Assembly (NCBI RefSeq): GCF_005889735.1
Contig: NZ_VCKY01000093.1
Location: 1-38,326, forward strand
Reading direction: 5' to 3'
DNA length: 38,326 bases
DNA from: Nonomuraea turkmeniaca
Lineage (GTDB): Bacteria; Actinomycetota; Actinomycetes; Streptosporangiales; Streptosporangiaceae
Part shown: positions 7,242 to 15,481 of the stretch, in pieces
Position numbering within the stretch: position 1 is the stretch's first letter
Layout: each line of letters opens with the position of its first letter
Program-made: the position numbers and the translations under genes
The notes under the pieces: model-generated
What the model was told of the DNA's origin: nothing
Databases searched by the model: none
What the model saw: only the letters and a program-made list of their open reading frames with translations

Positions 7242-8363
7242 ATGAGCGGGCGCATTCTGATCGCGGGGGCGAGCATCGCGGGGACGACGCTGGCGTACTG
7301 GCTGGCCAGGCACGGGCTGCGGCCCACGGTGGTCGAGCGGGCTCCAGAGCCGCGCATGGGCGGGAACGGCGTCGATCTGCGGGACGAGGCGATGGCGGTG
7401 GCCGAGCGGATGGGGATCATGCCGCAAGTCCGGGAGGCGGCGGCGGACGTGCGGGGCATCAAGTTCGTCGACGCCGACGACCGGGCCGTGGCCCGCATCG
7501 ACATGAGCCGGCTGCAGAGCGGAGGCGGTGAGGTCGAGATCATGCGCGGCGACTTGGTCAGGCTGCTCCACGAGGCGGCCGGACCGGGCGTCGAGCATCT
7601 CTTCGGCACCGCCGTCCAGGGCATCGAGCAGGACGGCGACGGGGTGACGGTGTCCTTCGAAGGGGGTGCGAGCAGGCGGTTCGACCTGGTGGTCGGTGCG
7701 GACGGACTGCACTCCACGGTGCGGCGGCTGGCCTTCGGACCCGAGAGCGGGTCGGTGCGGCACATGGGGCACTACTTCGCCTTCGCCAAGGCGGACGCGG
7801 CGCTGGCGGAGGACCGCTGCGTCACGATGTACAACCTGCCGGGCAAGATGGCCGGCGTCTACCGGTCGGGCAACCACGCACAGGCCAGGGCCTACTTCAT
7901 CTTCCGGTCGGAGCCGCTGACCTATGACCACCGCGACACCGGGGAGCACAAGCGGCTGGTACGGCAGGCATTCGGGCACGAGACCTCGTGGCGGGTGCGG
8001 GAGCTGCTGGCCGGCGCGCTCGACGATCCCGACTTCTACTTCGACGCGCTGAGCCAGGTCCGCATGCCGTCGTGGTCGTCGGGGCGGGTGGCGCTAGCCG
8101 GCGACGCCGCCCACTGCGCGGCGCCCGCGTCGGGGGCGGGGGCCGAGCTGGCGATCGTGGGGGCGTACCGGCTGGCGGAGGCGCTCGCGACCGCCCCCGA
8201 CCACACCGCGGCCTTCCGGCAGTACCAGGAGGGACACAGAGGGCTGGTCAGGCGCGAGCAGCGGATCGGGCCCAATGTGCGCATGATGGTGCCGAAGAAC
8301 CGCCTCGGGATGTGGACCAGGAACGTGCTGGTCCGATCGCCGCTCGTCAGCGGAGGCGCGTGA
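7242..8363 (+). CDS. FAD-dependent monooxygenase (PHBH/TetX-like)
   Basis: A 373-residue flavoprotein of the class A aromatic monooxygenase fold. Present are the N-terminal dinucleotide-binding motif (ILIAGASIAGTTLAYWLARH, with the ribose-binding Glu in VVERAP), the DG motif (LVVGADGLHSTVRRLAFG), and the GD motif (RVALAGDAAHCAAPASGAGA) that binds the FAD pyrophosphate. It probably hydroxylates a small aromatic or a drug-like compound using NAD(P)H and O2. The ATG at 7242 has a GGGAGGA ribosome site. The divergent TetR gene and operators predict substrate-induced derepression. It meets the LysE gene tail to tail with nine bases between. Confidence 0.92.
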   Translation: MSGRILIAGASIAGTTLAYWLARHGLRPTVVERAPEPRMGGNGVDLRDEAMAVAERMGIMPQVREAAADVRGIKFVDADDRAVARIDMSRLQSGGGEVEIMRGDLVRLLHEAAGPGVEHLFGTAVQGIEQDGDGVTVSFEGGASRRFDLVVGADGLHSTVRRLAFGPESGSVRHMGHYFAFAKADAALAEDRCVTMYNLPGKMAGVYRSGNHAQARAYFIFRSEPLTYDHRDTGEHKRLVRQAFGHETSWRVRELLAGALDDPDFYFDALSQVRMPSWSSGRVALAGDAAHCAAPASGAGAELAIVGAYRLAEALATAPDHTAAFRQYQEGHRGLVRREQRIGPNVRMMVPKNRLGMWTRNVLVRSPLVSGGA

Positions 8364-8372
8364 TGGGGTCCG

Positions 8373-8993
8373 TCAGTGCGTGGCCAGGCGGGCGGCGAGG
8401 AGCGCGGCGAAGACGATCAGGGACACCCCGCAGGCCGCCTCCAGGAGGCGTACCGCCAAGGGCGGCAACGCTCTGCGGAGCAGGGCGATGAGGCCCGCCG
8501 AGATGAAGCACCAGGCCAGAGAGGACGTCATGAAGCCGGTGAAGAAGACGGCGAGGCCGGTCATGCTCGCGTCCCGCCCCAGGACGGCGCTGACGGCACC
8601 GGCTGCGCCCGACCAGTAGACGACGTTCCAGGGGTTGCCGAGCGACATGGCCGCCCCGACCATGAGCGCGCCATGTCGTGAACGGTCGCCGGAGCCCACC
8701 TCGGTACGCGGGAACGCCGCGTCACGCAGCGCCGTCACCCCGAGCCAGCCCAGCAACAGGCACCCGGCCACCGTCAGCGGGACGCGCAGAGCAGGCACCG
8801 CGAACAACGCCCCGACGCCGGCCAGCCCGAGCAGCGCCCACACGGCGTCCCCGGCCAGCGACCCGACCTGCACCGCGAACGCCGGGCCGAAGCCGCCTCG
8901 CACGCCTCGCCGCAGCGACTCGCTGAAGACCGCTCCCGGCGCGGCGTTGAACAACAACCCGATCCAGAGGGCCAGAAAGAAAATCTCCGACAT
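8373..8993 (-). CDS. LysE/RhtB family amino-acid exporter
   Basis: A 206-residue membrane protein with about six hydrophobic segments and the LysE-family opening LWIGLLFNAAPGAVFSESLR. The central motif GAAMSLGNPWNVVYWSGAAG is the conserved N-P-(K/W) loop of the family. Family members export amino acids or small metabolites by proton antiport. The substrate is not predictable. The ATG at 8993 has no clear ribosome site; an in-frame TTG three codons upstream is an alternative. It lies 38 bp downstream of an AraC regulator on the same strand, an arrangement often seen for this pair of families. Confidence 0.9.
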   Translation of the reverse strand: MSEIFFLALWIGLLFNAAPGAVFSESLRRGVRGGFGPAFAVQVGSLAGDAVWALLGLAGVGALFAVPALRVPLTVAGCLLLGWLGVTALRDAAFPRTEVGSGDRSRHGALMVGAAMSLGNPWNVVYWSGAAGAVSAVLGRDASMTGLAVFFTGFMTSSLAWCFISAGLIALLRRALPPLAVRLLEAACGVSLIVFAALLAARLATH

Positions 8994-9031
8994 GACGGTC
9001 AATGTGCCGGTCGCGTTCCTCGGGAGTCTTG

Positions 9032-9874
9032 TCAGATGTTGACGCGGCGGTAGCGGCCGGGGGTCACGGCGTACGCGGCCGTGAAATGCCGGTGGAAATG
9101 TGCCTGGTCGGCGAATCCCAAGGCGTGGGCGACGTCGGCCACCGGCTCGCCGCGCCGCAGCCGCCGACGCCCCTCCGCCAGCCGCGCCTGCAGGTGCCAC
9201 GCGTACGGCGGGCAGCCGGTGGCCCGGGTGAACGAGCGGATGAGGTGTTCGCGGGACATCCCGGCATCCTCGGCGAGGCCGGCCAGGGAGGGCGGGCTGG
9301 ACAGGTCACCACGGAGCCGGTCGAGCACGGCGGCGATCCTGGCGTCGCCGGGGGAGCGCCGGCCGGCGCCACGCGTGCCGGGGTGGCTCCATCCGGCGCC
9401 GCCCGTGTCGGGGTGGCTCCATCCGGCGCCGCCCGTGTCGGCCGCCAGATCCAGGAGGCGCAGCAGGATCAGGGTCAGGCGTTCCTCGATCAGCGCCGGG
9501 TCGCCGCCCGGCAGGTCCCTGGCCGCCCGCAGGAGCTCCGCACGGAGCGGGGCGGAGCGGACGACCGGGCGCTCGAAGTCCACCGGTGCGCCGCCGGTCA
9601 GCGCGGTGAGCACGGCAGACGGCACATACCAGCTCACGCACGCGAACGCCGTCCCGTCCGGTGTCCGCGTCGTGCAGGACTGGACCTGGCCGGGGTTGTA
9701 GACGGTCACTTCGTCCAGGTCCACGTCGAACGAGGCGCGGTCCAGGCGCACCGCCTCGCGGCCGCACAGGTTGGTGCTGATCACGTACTCGTCGTGGCTG
9801 TGCCGCGGGAACCCGCCGGACGCCGGTCTGACGATCGCCAGCTGCGTGCCGTTCACGTCCCTGACCTGCTGCAT
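9032..9874 (-). CDS. AraC family transcriptional regulator
   Basis: A 280-residue regulator. The N-terminal half is a cupin-type ligand domain (PRHSHDEYVISTNL, VTVYNPGQVQSC). The C-terminal 100 residues carry two HTHs: SLAGLAEDAGMSREHLIRSF and PVADVAHALGFADQAHFHRH, ending FTAAYAVTPGRYRRVN. In the linker, DTGGAGWSHP occurs twice in tandem with a third partial copy, from a 30-bp DNA duplication. It probably controls the LysE exporter directly downstream. The ATG at 9874 is the only reasonable start. Confidence 0.92.
   Translation of the reverse strand: MQQVRDVNGTQLAIVRPASGGFPRHSHDEYVISTNLCGREAVRLDRASFDVDLDEVTVYNPGQVQSCTTRTPDGTAFACVSWYVPSAVLTALTGGAPVDFERPVVRSAPLRAELLRAARDLPGGDPALIEERLTLILLRLLDLAADTGGAGWSHPDTGGAGWSHPGTRGAGRRSPGDARIAAVLDRLRGDLSSPPSLAGLAEDAGMSREHLIRSFTRATGCPPYAWHLQARLAEGRRRLRRGEPVADVAHALGFADQAHFHRHFTAAYAVTPGRYRRVNI
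9379..9438. repeat. 30-bp perfect tandem duplication in the AraC gene
   Basis: Two identical 30-bp units (9379-9408 and 9409-9438) with a diverged half unit before them. The repeat is in frame and adds ten residues per copy to the interdomain linker, so it should be tolerated. Confidence 0.9.
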
Positions 9875-9900
9875 ACCGGAAAGGTTAGGTCATATGGGAG

Positions 9901-10008
9901 GAACCAGGACAAAGTAGTGGCGAGCGGATCCTTGTCGCGCTGGACGTCGAGGTCGTCGGCGGGCATCCGGTTCCAGAGGAACAACATCAGGTCCGACGCC
10001 GTGCCGCC
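9901..10008 (-). pseudogene. 3' remnant of a maleylpyruvate isomerase (MDMPI) family gene
   Basis: The minus-strand translation GTASDLMLFLWNRMPADDLD, followed by VQRDKDPLATTLSWF, closely resembles the C-terminal end of mycothiol-dependent maleylpyruvate isomerase family proteins (GTASDLLLxLWxR...). Upstream of that point the frame gives short, arginine-rich sequence without family features. Only about 35 residues survive, so this is read as the tail of a deleted gene. It sits just upstream of the AraC gene. There is no plausible intact gene here. Confidence 0.5.
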
Positions 10009-10283
10009 CGATCGCGGCTCGTGCGCTGCTGTGGTGTCGTGATCCCGCCACATGGCTCGAACTCGCCACCCCGGAAAAGACCCGCGCCGCTCGAGCCTGC
10101 GGACCGGAGAACCGCAGCTAGCTGCCGCTTTTCAGGGCTTGCACGGTGAGATGGGCCCTTTGGCCACGAATGTTAAATCTCGTTTCCCGCCCTTGCGACC
10201 GAACACATGATCCATTCACGATGCTGCCCGGTGGGTTCACGAGATCCCACCAACCTCCCGAGGGCGCTGTTCAAGGAGATCGT
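10009..10283. other. intergenic region upstream of the subtilase
   Basis: No gene is supported between the MDMPI remnant and the protease start. It contains a 12-bp palindrome GCAGCTAGCTGC (10114-10125) and the leader hairpin at 10230-10251. The protease promoter probably lies around 10170-10220, where base composition is lowest in GC, but I see no convincing hexamers. Confidence 0.5.
10230..10251 (+). promoter_or_regulatory. hairpin in the subtilase leader
   Basis: GGTGGG (10230-10235) pairs perfectly with CCCACC (10246-10251) across a 10-base loop, 32 bp before the GTG start. It could be an mRNA hairpin or an operator. Confidence 0.35.
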
Positions 10284-13200
10284 GTGTCCATTCCCCGTCC
10301 TTGGCGAGCGGTCCTGATCGGGACCGCGCTCGCCGTGATGGCTGTCCAGACCCCCGCGGTCGCACAGGCCCCACCGGAGGCCGACAAGATCGATCGGGTG
10401 GTCCGAGCCGATCTGGCCGCCGACGACAAGGCCACCTTCTGGGTACGGCTGAAGGACAAGGCCGACCTGCGATCGGCGCGTACGGCCAAGACCAAGGCCG
10501 ACAAGGGCCGGCAGGTCTACCGGATGAAGACGGAGACCGCCACCGCCTCCCAAGCCGGCGTCCGCAAGCTGCTCAAGTCCGCGGGGGCCGACTTCACCCC
10601 GTTCTGGATCGTCAACACGATCAAGGTGACCGGTGACGCCGACCTGGCGGCCGAGATCGCCAAACTTCCCGAGGTGGCCGAGATCGCCCCGGACGAGATC
10701 ATCGAGTTACCGGAGCCCAAGACAGGCGTCGCCCAGGCGATGGCCGGCACGGTCGAGTGGAACGTCGACCGCGTCAACGCTCCCAAGGTCTGGGACGAGC
10801 TGGGCGACCGCGGCGAGGGCATCGTCATCGCCAGCCTCGACAGCGGCGTGCAGTGGGACCACCCGGCGCTGATCGGCGGCTACCGCGGCACGCAGGCCGA
10901 CGGCACGGTGGACCACAACTACAACTGGTACGACCCGACCGGCGCGTGCCCGAACCGCACGCCCTGCGACGACCGGGGCCACGGCACCCACGTCACGGGC
11001 ACCCTGGCCGGAGCCGGCGGCATCGGCGTCGCCCCCGGCGCCAAGTGGATCACGACCAAGGGATGCGGCATCGGCGGTTGCCCCGGCTACGCGTTGCTGG
11101 CCGCCGGCGAGTGGATTCTCGCCCCCACCGACCTCGGCCTCCAGAACCCGCGCCCCGACCTCGCGCCGGACATCGTCAACAACTCCTGGGGCCGCGCCGG
11201 CCTGGACCTCTGGTACAAGGAGATCGTCGAGGCGTGGGTGGCCGCGGGCATCTTCCCCGCCTTCTCCAACGGCAACAACGGCCCTGAGTGCACCACCACC
11301 GGCTCGCCCGGCGGGTACGCCGCCGCCTACAGCGCGGGCTCGTTCGACGTCAACGGCGCCATCATGCCCGAATCCTCCCGCGGCCCGGGCGAGAACGGCG
11401 AGGTCAAGCCGAACATCGCCGCGCCCGGCGTCAACGTGCGCTCGGCCGTGCCCGGCAGCGCGTACGGGATCAAGAGCGGCACGTCGATGGCCAGCCCGCA
11501 CGTCGCCGCGACGGTGGCGCTGATGTGGTCGGCGTCCCCCGCCCTGCGGGGCGACGTCGAGGCGACGCGGGCGCTGCTCGACGGCTCGGCCTCCGACGTC
11601 GACGCCACGTACTGCGGGGGCACCGCCGCCGACAACTTCACCTTCGGCGAGGGAAAGCTCGACGCCTACGCCGCGGTCAAGGCCACTCCGGCCGGTGAGC
11701 TGGGCACGCTGACCGGCAAGGTCACCTCGGAGGGTGACCCGGTCGCCGGGGCGACCATCAGCGTCTCCGGGCCGCTGAGCCGTACGGTGCCCACCGGCCA
11801 GGACGGGACGTACACGCTGCCCCGGCTGCTGAGTGGCGACTACGAGATCACCGTCAAGAAGTTCGGCTACGACGACGCCACCTCCACCGCCACCGTCGCC
11901 GACAACCAGACGGCCACCAAGGATCTGACGATGACGCCGCAGCCCATGAGCACGGTGTCGGGCATGGTCTCCAGCACCGGCGTGCCCGAGGCGGGTGTCA
12001 CGGTGAGCGCGGCCGGCACCCCGGCCACGGCCGTCACCGACGCCGCCGGCCGCTACGAGCTCCAGCTGCCCCACAAGGAGTACGACCTCAACGCCGTGCC
12101 GCCCTCGCGCTGCTCGACCGAGAAGACCGTGCCGGTCACGGTGACCGGGGCGACGACCAAGGACATCGAGCTCCCCGCCAACGCCGACGCCTACGGCCAC
12201 ACCTGCAGGAGCGGCAGGGAGCCGTACGTCGAGGCCACCGACAAGCAGCCGCTCACCTGGGACGACGAGTATCAGACGATCGACCTGCCGTTCGCCTTCC
12301 CGTTCTACGGCAAGACCTACACCAGCGGCATGGCCAGCACCAACGGGTTCCTGTCCTTCGGCGGCCATCGTTACTCGTACCCGAACAACATGCCGCTGCC
12401 CACCACGGGCGCACCCAACGCCGGCATCTACCCCTACTGGGACGACCTGGCCCTGGACGAGCAGGGCGGCCTCTACACCGCCACGCTCGGCACCGCGCCG
12501 AACCGCACGTTCGTCATCGAATGGCGCAACGCGCGCTTCTACGACCACAACGAGTGGTTCTCGTTCGAGGCGCTGCTCGGAGAGGACGGCTCCATCGGGT
12601 TCCGCTACCGCGGCATCGCCACCTCGCGCGCGGCCGGCGAGGGCGCCACGATCGGCATCGAGAACGGCGACGGCACGGACGCGCTGCAGTACTCCGCCGA
12701 CCTCGCCGCCATCGCCGACGGCCAGAGCCTCGGCTTCGCCGCACGGCAGCACGGCCTGGTGACCGGCACCGTCGCCGACGCCAACGACGGCAAGCCGCTG
12801 GCCGGCGCGACGGTCAAGGTGGGCGCGGCCGCCTCCTTCACCACCGGGGCCGACGGCACGTTCTTCGGCCAGGCGCCGGCCGGTGACCACGTGCTGGAGG
12901 TCGCGGCGGAGAACTACGGCACCCTCACCAAGGACGTCACGGTCAAGGCCGGCGAGCGCAACCTGCTGGACACCGCGCTGACCACCGGCCGGGTGACGGC
13001 CTCCACGGATCACCTCACCCTGGTCATGCCGGCCGCAGCCGACAGGAAGGGCACCGTCGAGCTGACCAACACGGGCGCGGACACCACGTACACGATCGAG
13101 ATCGACCCCGGACAGAGCGGCTGGCTCGGCGCCACCCCGGCCGGCGGCGAGATCGCGGCGGGCACGTCGGCGACCCTGGAGGTCACGGCGTCCAGCGCGG

Positions 13201-13787
13201 GCATGGAGCCTGGGAGCGTACGCACGGGCGTGCTGGTGGTGCGCTCGGCCAGCGGGCGCAATCCGGCCTTTCCGGTGCTGGTGTCCGTGGTCGTGCCCAA
13301 GCACCAGGTGGCCGTGGACGCGGGCGGTGGCCGGAGCGTGACCGACGCGGCCGGCGACACCTGGGCGGCCGACCGCAGGTACACCCCCGGCAGGCACGGC
13401 TACCTCGCCGAGTCCGACAGGACGAGCAGCACTGGCGAGACGATCGCGGGCACGAACGAGCAGAAGTTGTTCGGCAGCGTGCGCGAGGACATGCGCGAGT
13501 ACCGGTTCGACAACGTCCCCGACGGCGTCTACACCGTTGAGCTGGGCTTCGCCGAGACCCGGCACAAGCAGCCCGGCAAGCGGGTCTTCGACGTGGCCAT
13601 CGAAGGGGCGCCCTTCCTCTGGGGGCTCGACCTGGTCCGCGAGGCCGGGCCGAACACGGCGGTCAGCCGCCGGTTCACGGTGCGGGTCACGGACGGCCAC
13701 CTCAACGTGACCTTCCACAAACGGATCGGCGACCCGGTCCTGAGCTTCATCCGGATCACCGAACGTCCCGACAGGGCGGTCTCCTAG
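10284..13787 (+). CDS. secreted multidomain subtilisin-like serine protease
   Basis: A 1167-residue exported protease of the S8 family. A signal peptide (about residues 1-27, ending TPAVA) is followed by an I9-like propeptide to about 150. The catalytic domain has Asp186 (IASLDSGVQWDHP), His233 (DRGHGTHVTG), oxyanion Asn300 (VNNSWG) and Ser401 (SGTSMASPHVA). After it come two carboxypeptidase-regulatory-like beta domains (about 475-630), a beta-rich segment with PFAFPFYGKTYTSGMASTNG, a third regulatory-like domain (GLVTGTVADANDGKPLAGAT), an Ig-like segment, and a C-terminal malectin-like domain beginning VAVDAGGG and ending LSFIRIT. The build resembles bacillopeptidase F-type enzymes; the C-terminal domains probably bind carbohydrate or cell wall. 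GTG 10284 follows an AAGGAG site. The transcription unit ends at a strong hairpin. Confidence 0.95.
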   Translation: MSIPRPWRAVLIGTALAVMAVQTPAVAQAPPEADKIDRVVRADLAADDKATFWVRLKDKADLRSARTAKTKADKGRQVYRMKTETATASQAGVRKLLKSAGADFTPFWIVNTIKVTGDADLAAEIAKLPEVAEIAPDEIIELPEPKTGVAQAMAGTVEWNVDRVNAPKVWDELGDRGEGIVIASLDSGVQWDHPALIGGYRGTQADGTVDHNYNWYDPTGACPNRTPCDDRGHGTHVTGTLAGAGGIGVAPGAKWITTKGCGIGGCPGYALLAAGEWILAPTDLGLQNPRPDLAPDIVNNSWGRAGLDLWYKEIVEAWVAAGIFPAFSNGNNGPECTTTGSPGGYAAAYSAGSFDVNGAIMPESSRGPGENGEVKPNIAAPGVNVRSAVPGSAYGIKSGTSMASPHVAATVALMWSASPALRGDVEATRALLDGSASDVDATYCGGTAADNFTFGEGKLDAYAAVKATPAGELGTLTGKVTSEGDPVAGATISVSGPLSRTVPTGQDGTYTLPRLLSGDYEITVKKFGYDDATSTATVADNQTATKDLTMTPQPMSTVSGMVSSTGVPEAGVTVSAAGTPATAVTDAAGRYELQLPHKEYDLNAVPPSRCSTEKTVPVTVTGATTKDIELPANADAYGHTCRSGREPYVEATDKQPLTWDDEYQTIDLPFAFPFYGKTYTSGMASTNGFLSFGGHRYSYPNNMPLPTTGAPNAGIYPYWDDLALDEQGGLYTATLGTAPNRTFVIEWRNARFYDHNEWFSFEALLGEDGSIGFRYRGIATSRAAGEGATIGIENGDGTDALQYSADLAAIADGQSLGFAARQHGLVTGTVADANDGKPLAGATVKVGAAASFTTGADGTFFGQAPAGDHVLEVAAENYGTLTKDVTVKAGERNLLDTALTTGRVTASTDHLTLVMPAAADRKGTVELTNTGADTTYTIEIDPGQSGWLGATPAGGEIAAGTSATLEVTASSAGMEPGSVRTGVLVVRSASGRNPAFPVLVSVVVPKHQVAVDAGGGRSVTDAAGDTWAADRRYTPGRHGYLAESDRTSSTGETIAGTNEQKLFGSVREDMREYRFDNVPDGVYTVELGFAETRHKQPGKRVFDVAIEGAPFLWGLDLVREAGPNTAVSRRFTVRVTDGHLNVTFHKRIGDPVLSFIRITERPDRAVS

Positions 13788-13793
13788 AAGTCG

Positions 13794-13829
13794 GCGATGG
13801 CCCGCACCCTCCGGGGGGCGGGCCATCGC
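13794..13829 (+). terminator. strong terminator hairpin after the subtilase
   Basis: GCGATGGCCCGC (13794-13805) pairs perfectly with GCGGGCCATCGC (13818-13829): a 12-bp stem seven bases after the protease stop. There is no T tract, as is common in actinomycetes. Confidence 0.8.
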
Positions 13830-13955
13830 TCGTCGTGTGCCGCGCCTGTGGCGGCGTCGAGCCGGGTGCGGTGGCCGGCACGGGAGATGTTCGACCACAC
13901 CCCGCCAGTACACCCGTCCGTCCGCCCGCAGCGCCTGGGCAATAGGGCCGCCGGC

Positions 13956-14435
13956 TCATGACCTGCCGGGGAAGAAGTCCGCGCTCTGGACGTACTCCAT
14001 CGCCTTCGTGAACTCCGGGTCACTCATGCGGCGCTCCCACTCCTCCGCCGAGACGTCCTCGATGTGGGTCTGGATCCACCACAGGTTCCCGAACGGATCC
14101 CGCACCCGCCCCACCCGGTCGCCGAAGGCCAGGTGCGTGACCTCCGTGACCGACGTCCCGCCCGCCGCGACGGCCTGGCGGTGGGTGGCGTCGGCGTCGG
14201 GCACGAACAGGCGCAGGAAGCCCGGCGTCGGCGGCCATTCCGGCCTCGCGTCGAACAACATCACGATCGCGTCCCCGATCCGCACTTCCGCGTGCCCGAT
14301 GCGGCCCTCGGCGTCGACGAAGCGGTCCAGCTCCACGGCGTCGAAGGCACGCACGATCCAGTCGATGAGCCCGGCCGCGTCGTGCGAGATGAGCCACGGC
14401 GTGATGGTGGTGTAGCCCTCGGGCTTGAAGGTCAT
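13956..14435 (-). CDS. VOC family (PhnB/glyoxalase-like) protein
   Basis: A 159-residue vicinal-oxygen-chelate fold protein. It has the PhnB-like pattern: an opening ITPWLISHDAAGLIDWIVRA, then GHAEVRIGDAIVMLFDAR, then RLFVPDADATHRQAVAAGGT, then FGDRVGRVRDPFGNLWWIQT. Such proteins include glyoxalases, antibiotic-binding proteins and many of unknown function; the ligand is not known here. The ATG at 14435 follows a GGAGGAA ribosome site. It is divergent from the WYL regulator, with an 86-bp shared control region that contains an imperfect palindrome. Confidence 0.92.
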   Translation of the reverse strand: MTFKPEGYTTITPWLISHDAAGLIDWIVRAFDAVELDRFVDAEGRIGHAEVRIGDAIVMLFDARPEWPPTPGFLRLFVPDADATHRQAVAAGGTSVTEVTHLAFGDRVGRVRDPFGNLWWIQTHIEDVSAEEWERRMSDPEFTKAMEYVQSADFFPGRS

Positions 14436-14479
14436 GGTTCCTCCCGGGAAAGTGCGGATATCAGCACGCTATTCCGGAA

Positions 14480-14500
14480 GTAGGTCATAACCTGTCCTAC
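14480..14500. promoter_or_regulatory. putative operator between VOC and WYL genes
   Basis: GTAGGTCA (14480-14487) and TGTCCTAC (14493-14500) form an inverted repeat with one mismatch in eight and a five-base spacer. It lies midway between the divergent starts and is a natural binding site for the WYL regulator. Confidence 0.5.
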
Positions 14501-14521
14501 ATAAGGCGGCATTCTGGATGC

Positions 14522-15481
14522 GTGAGCGATTCCCGCCTCCTCAGCCTGCTGTCGCTGCTCCAGACACCGCGCGAGTGGCCGGGCGGCGAGCTGGCCGAGC
14601 GCCTCGGCGTCAGCCGCCGCACCATCCGGCGCGACATCGATCGCCTGCGTGCCCTCGGCTACCCGGTCGATGCCACCATGGGCGCCGACGGCGGCTACCG
14701 GCTCGTCGCGGGCCGGGCCATGCCGCCGCTGCTGCTGGACGACGAGGAGGCGGTGGCCATCGCGGTCGGCCTGGCCACGGCGGCCAGGCATCCGGTGCAG
14801 GGCATCGAGGAGGCGTCGGTACGGGCGCTGGCCAAGCTGGAGCAGGTGCTGCCGTCCCGCCTGCGCTACCGGGTGCGGTCCCTGGGCGGCGCCACGGTCC
14901 CGCTGCCCGCCGTCGAGACGGCCGAGGTCGATCCGCAGCGGCTGACCACGCTGGCGACGGCCGTGGCCAACCGGGAGCGGGTGCGCTTCGGTTACCGGTC
15001 CAACGATGGCGCCACCAGCACACGCCTGGTCGATCCACACCGCTTGGTCGCGGCCGGGCGGCGCTGGTACCTGCTCGGGCACGATCACGATCGCGGGGAC
15101 TGGCGGATCTACCGCATCGACCGCATCGCGGACCTGCGCGCGACCGGCGCCAGGATCACGCCGCGCGAGCCGCCTGCCGGGGACGCCGCCGCGTACGTGC
15201 GGGACAAGCTCTACTCGACGGCGCCCACCTACGAGGCCGTCGTCACCCTGCACATGCCGGTCACGGAGGTGATCAGGGGACTGGGCGAGGTCACCGAGGT
15301 CGACGAGCGGACCTGCCGGCTGCGCACGCACGGCGACACGCTGGACTGGCTGGCGTTCCGGCTGCTCGGGCTGGGCTGCGAGTTCGAGGTGCACGAGCCG
15401 CCCGAGCTGGCCCCGCACCTGCGCGTGCTGTCCGCCCGCCTCAACCGAGCGGCCGGCCCGCCAGGAACTCCAGCACCATAG
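14522..15481 (+). CDS. WYL-domain transcriptional regulator (YafY type)
   Basis: A 319-residue regulator. The N-terminal HTH of DeoR/HTH_11 type (LAERLGVSRRTIRRDIDRLR) is followed by the conserved GADGGYRLVAGRAMPPLLLD segment. The WYL domain follows (about residues 140-210: RVRFGYRSNDGA, HRLVAAGRRWYLLGHDHD, IYRIDRI), then a WCX-like C-terminal domain. WYL domains sense small ligands or nucleic acids; the ligand is unknown. GTG 14522 is the likely start; no good ribosome site is visible, so it may be leaderless. It probably regulates the divergent VOC gene. Its last 41 bp overlap the 3' end of the convergent hydrolase gene. Confidence 0.92.
   Translation: MSDSRLLSLLSLLQTPREWPGGELAERLGVSRRTIRRDIDRLRALGYPVDATMGADGGYRLVAGRAMPPLLLDDEEAVAIAVGLATAARHPVQGIEEASVRALAKLEQVLPSRLRYRVRSLGGATVPLPAVETAEVDPQRLTTLATAVANRERVRFGYRSNDGATSTRLVDPHRLVAAGRRWYLLGHDHDRGDWRIYRIDRIADLRATGARITPREPPAGDAAAYVRDKLYSTAPTYEAVVTLHMPVTEVIRGLGEVTEVDERTCRLRTHGDTLDWLAFRLLGLGCEFEVHEPPELAPHLRVLSARLNRAAGPPGTPAP

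Noticed and set aside
10114..10125. GCAGCTAGCTGC palindrome followed by a short T run, as terminator
   Set aside because: Fully self-complementary without a loop, with no gene clearly ending just upstream on the plus strand.
10707..13913. Very long minus-strand open frame opposite the subtilase
   Set aside because: It is the usual GC-rich shadow of the plus-strand gene, with low-complexity Val/Gly/Arg composition and no domains.
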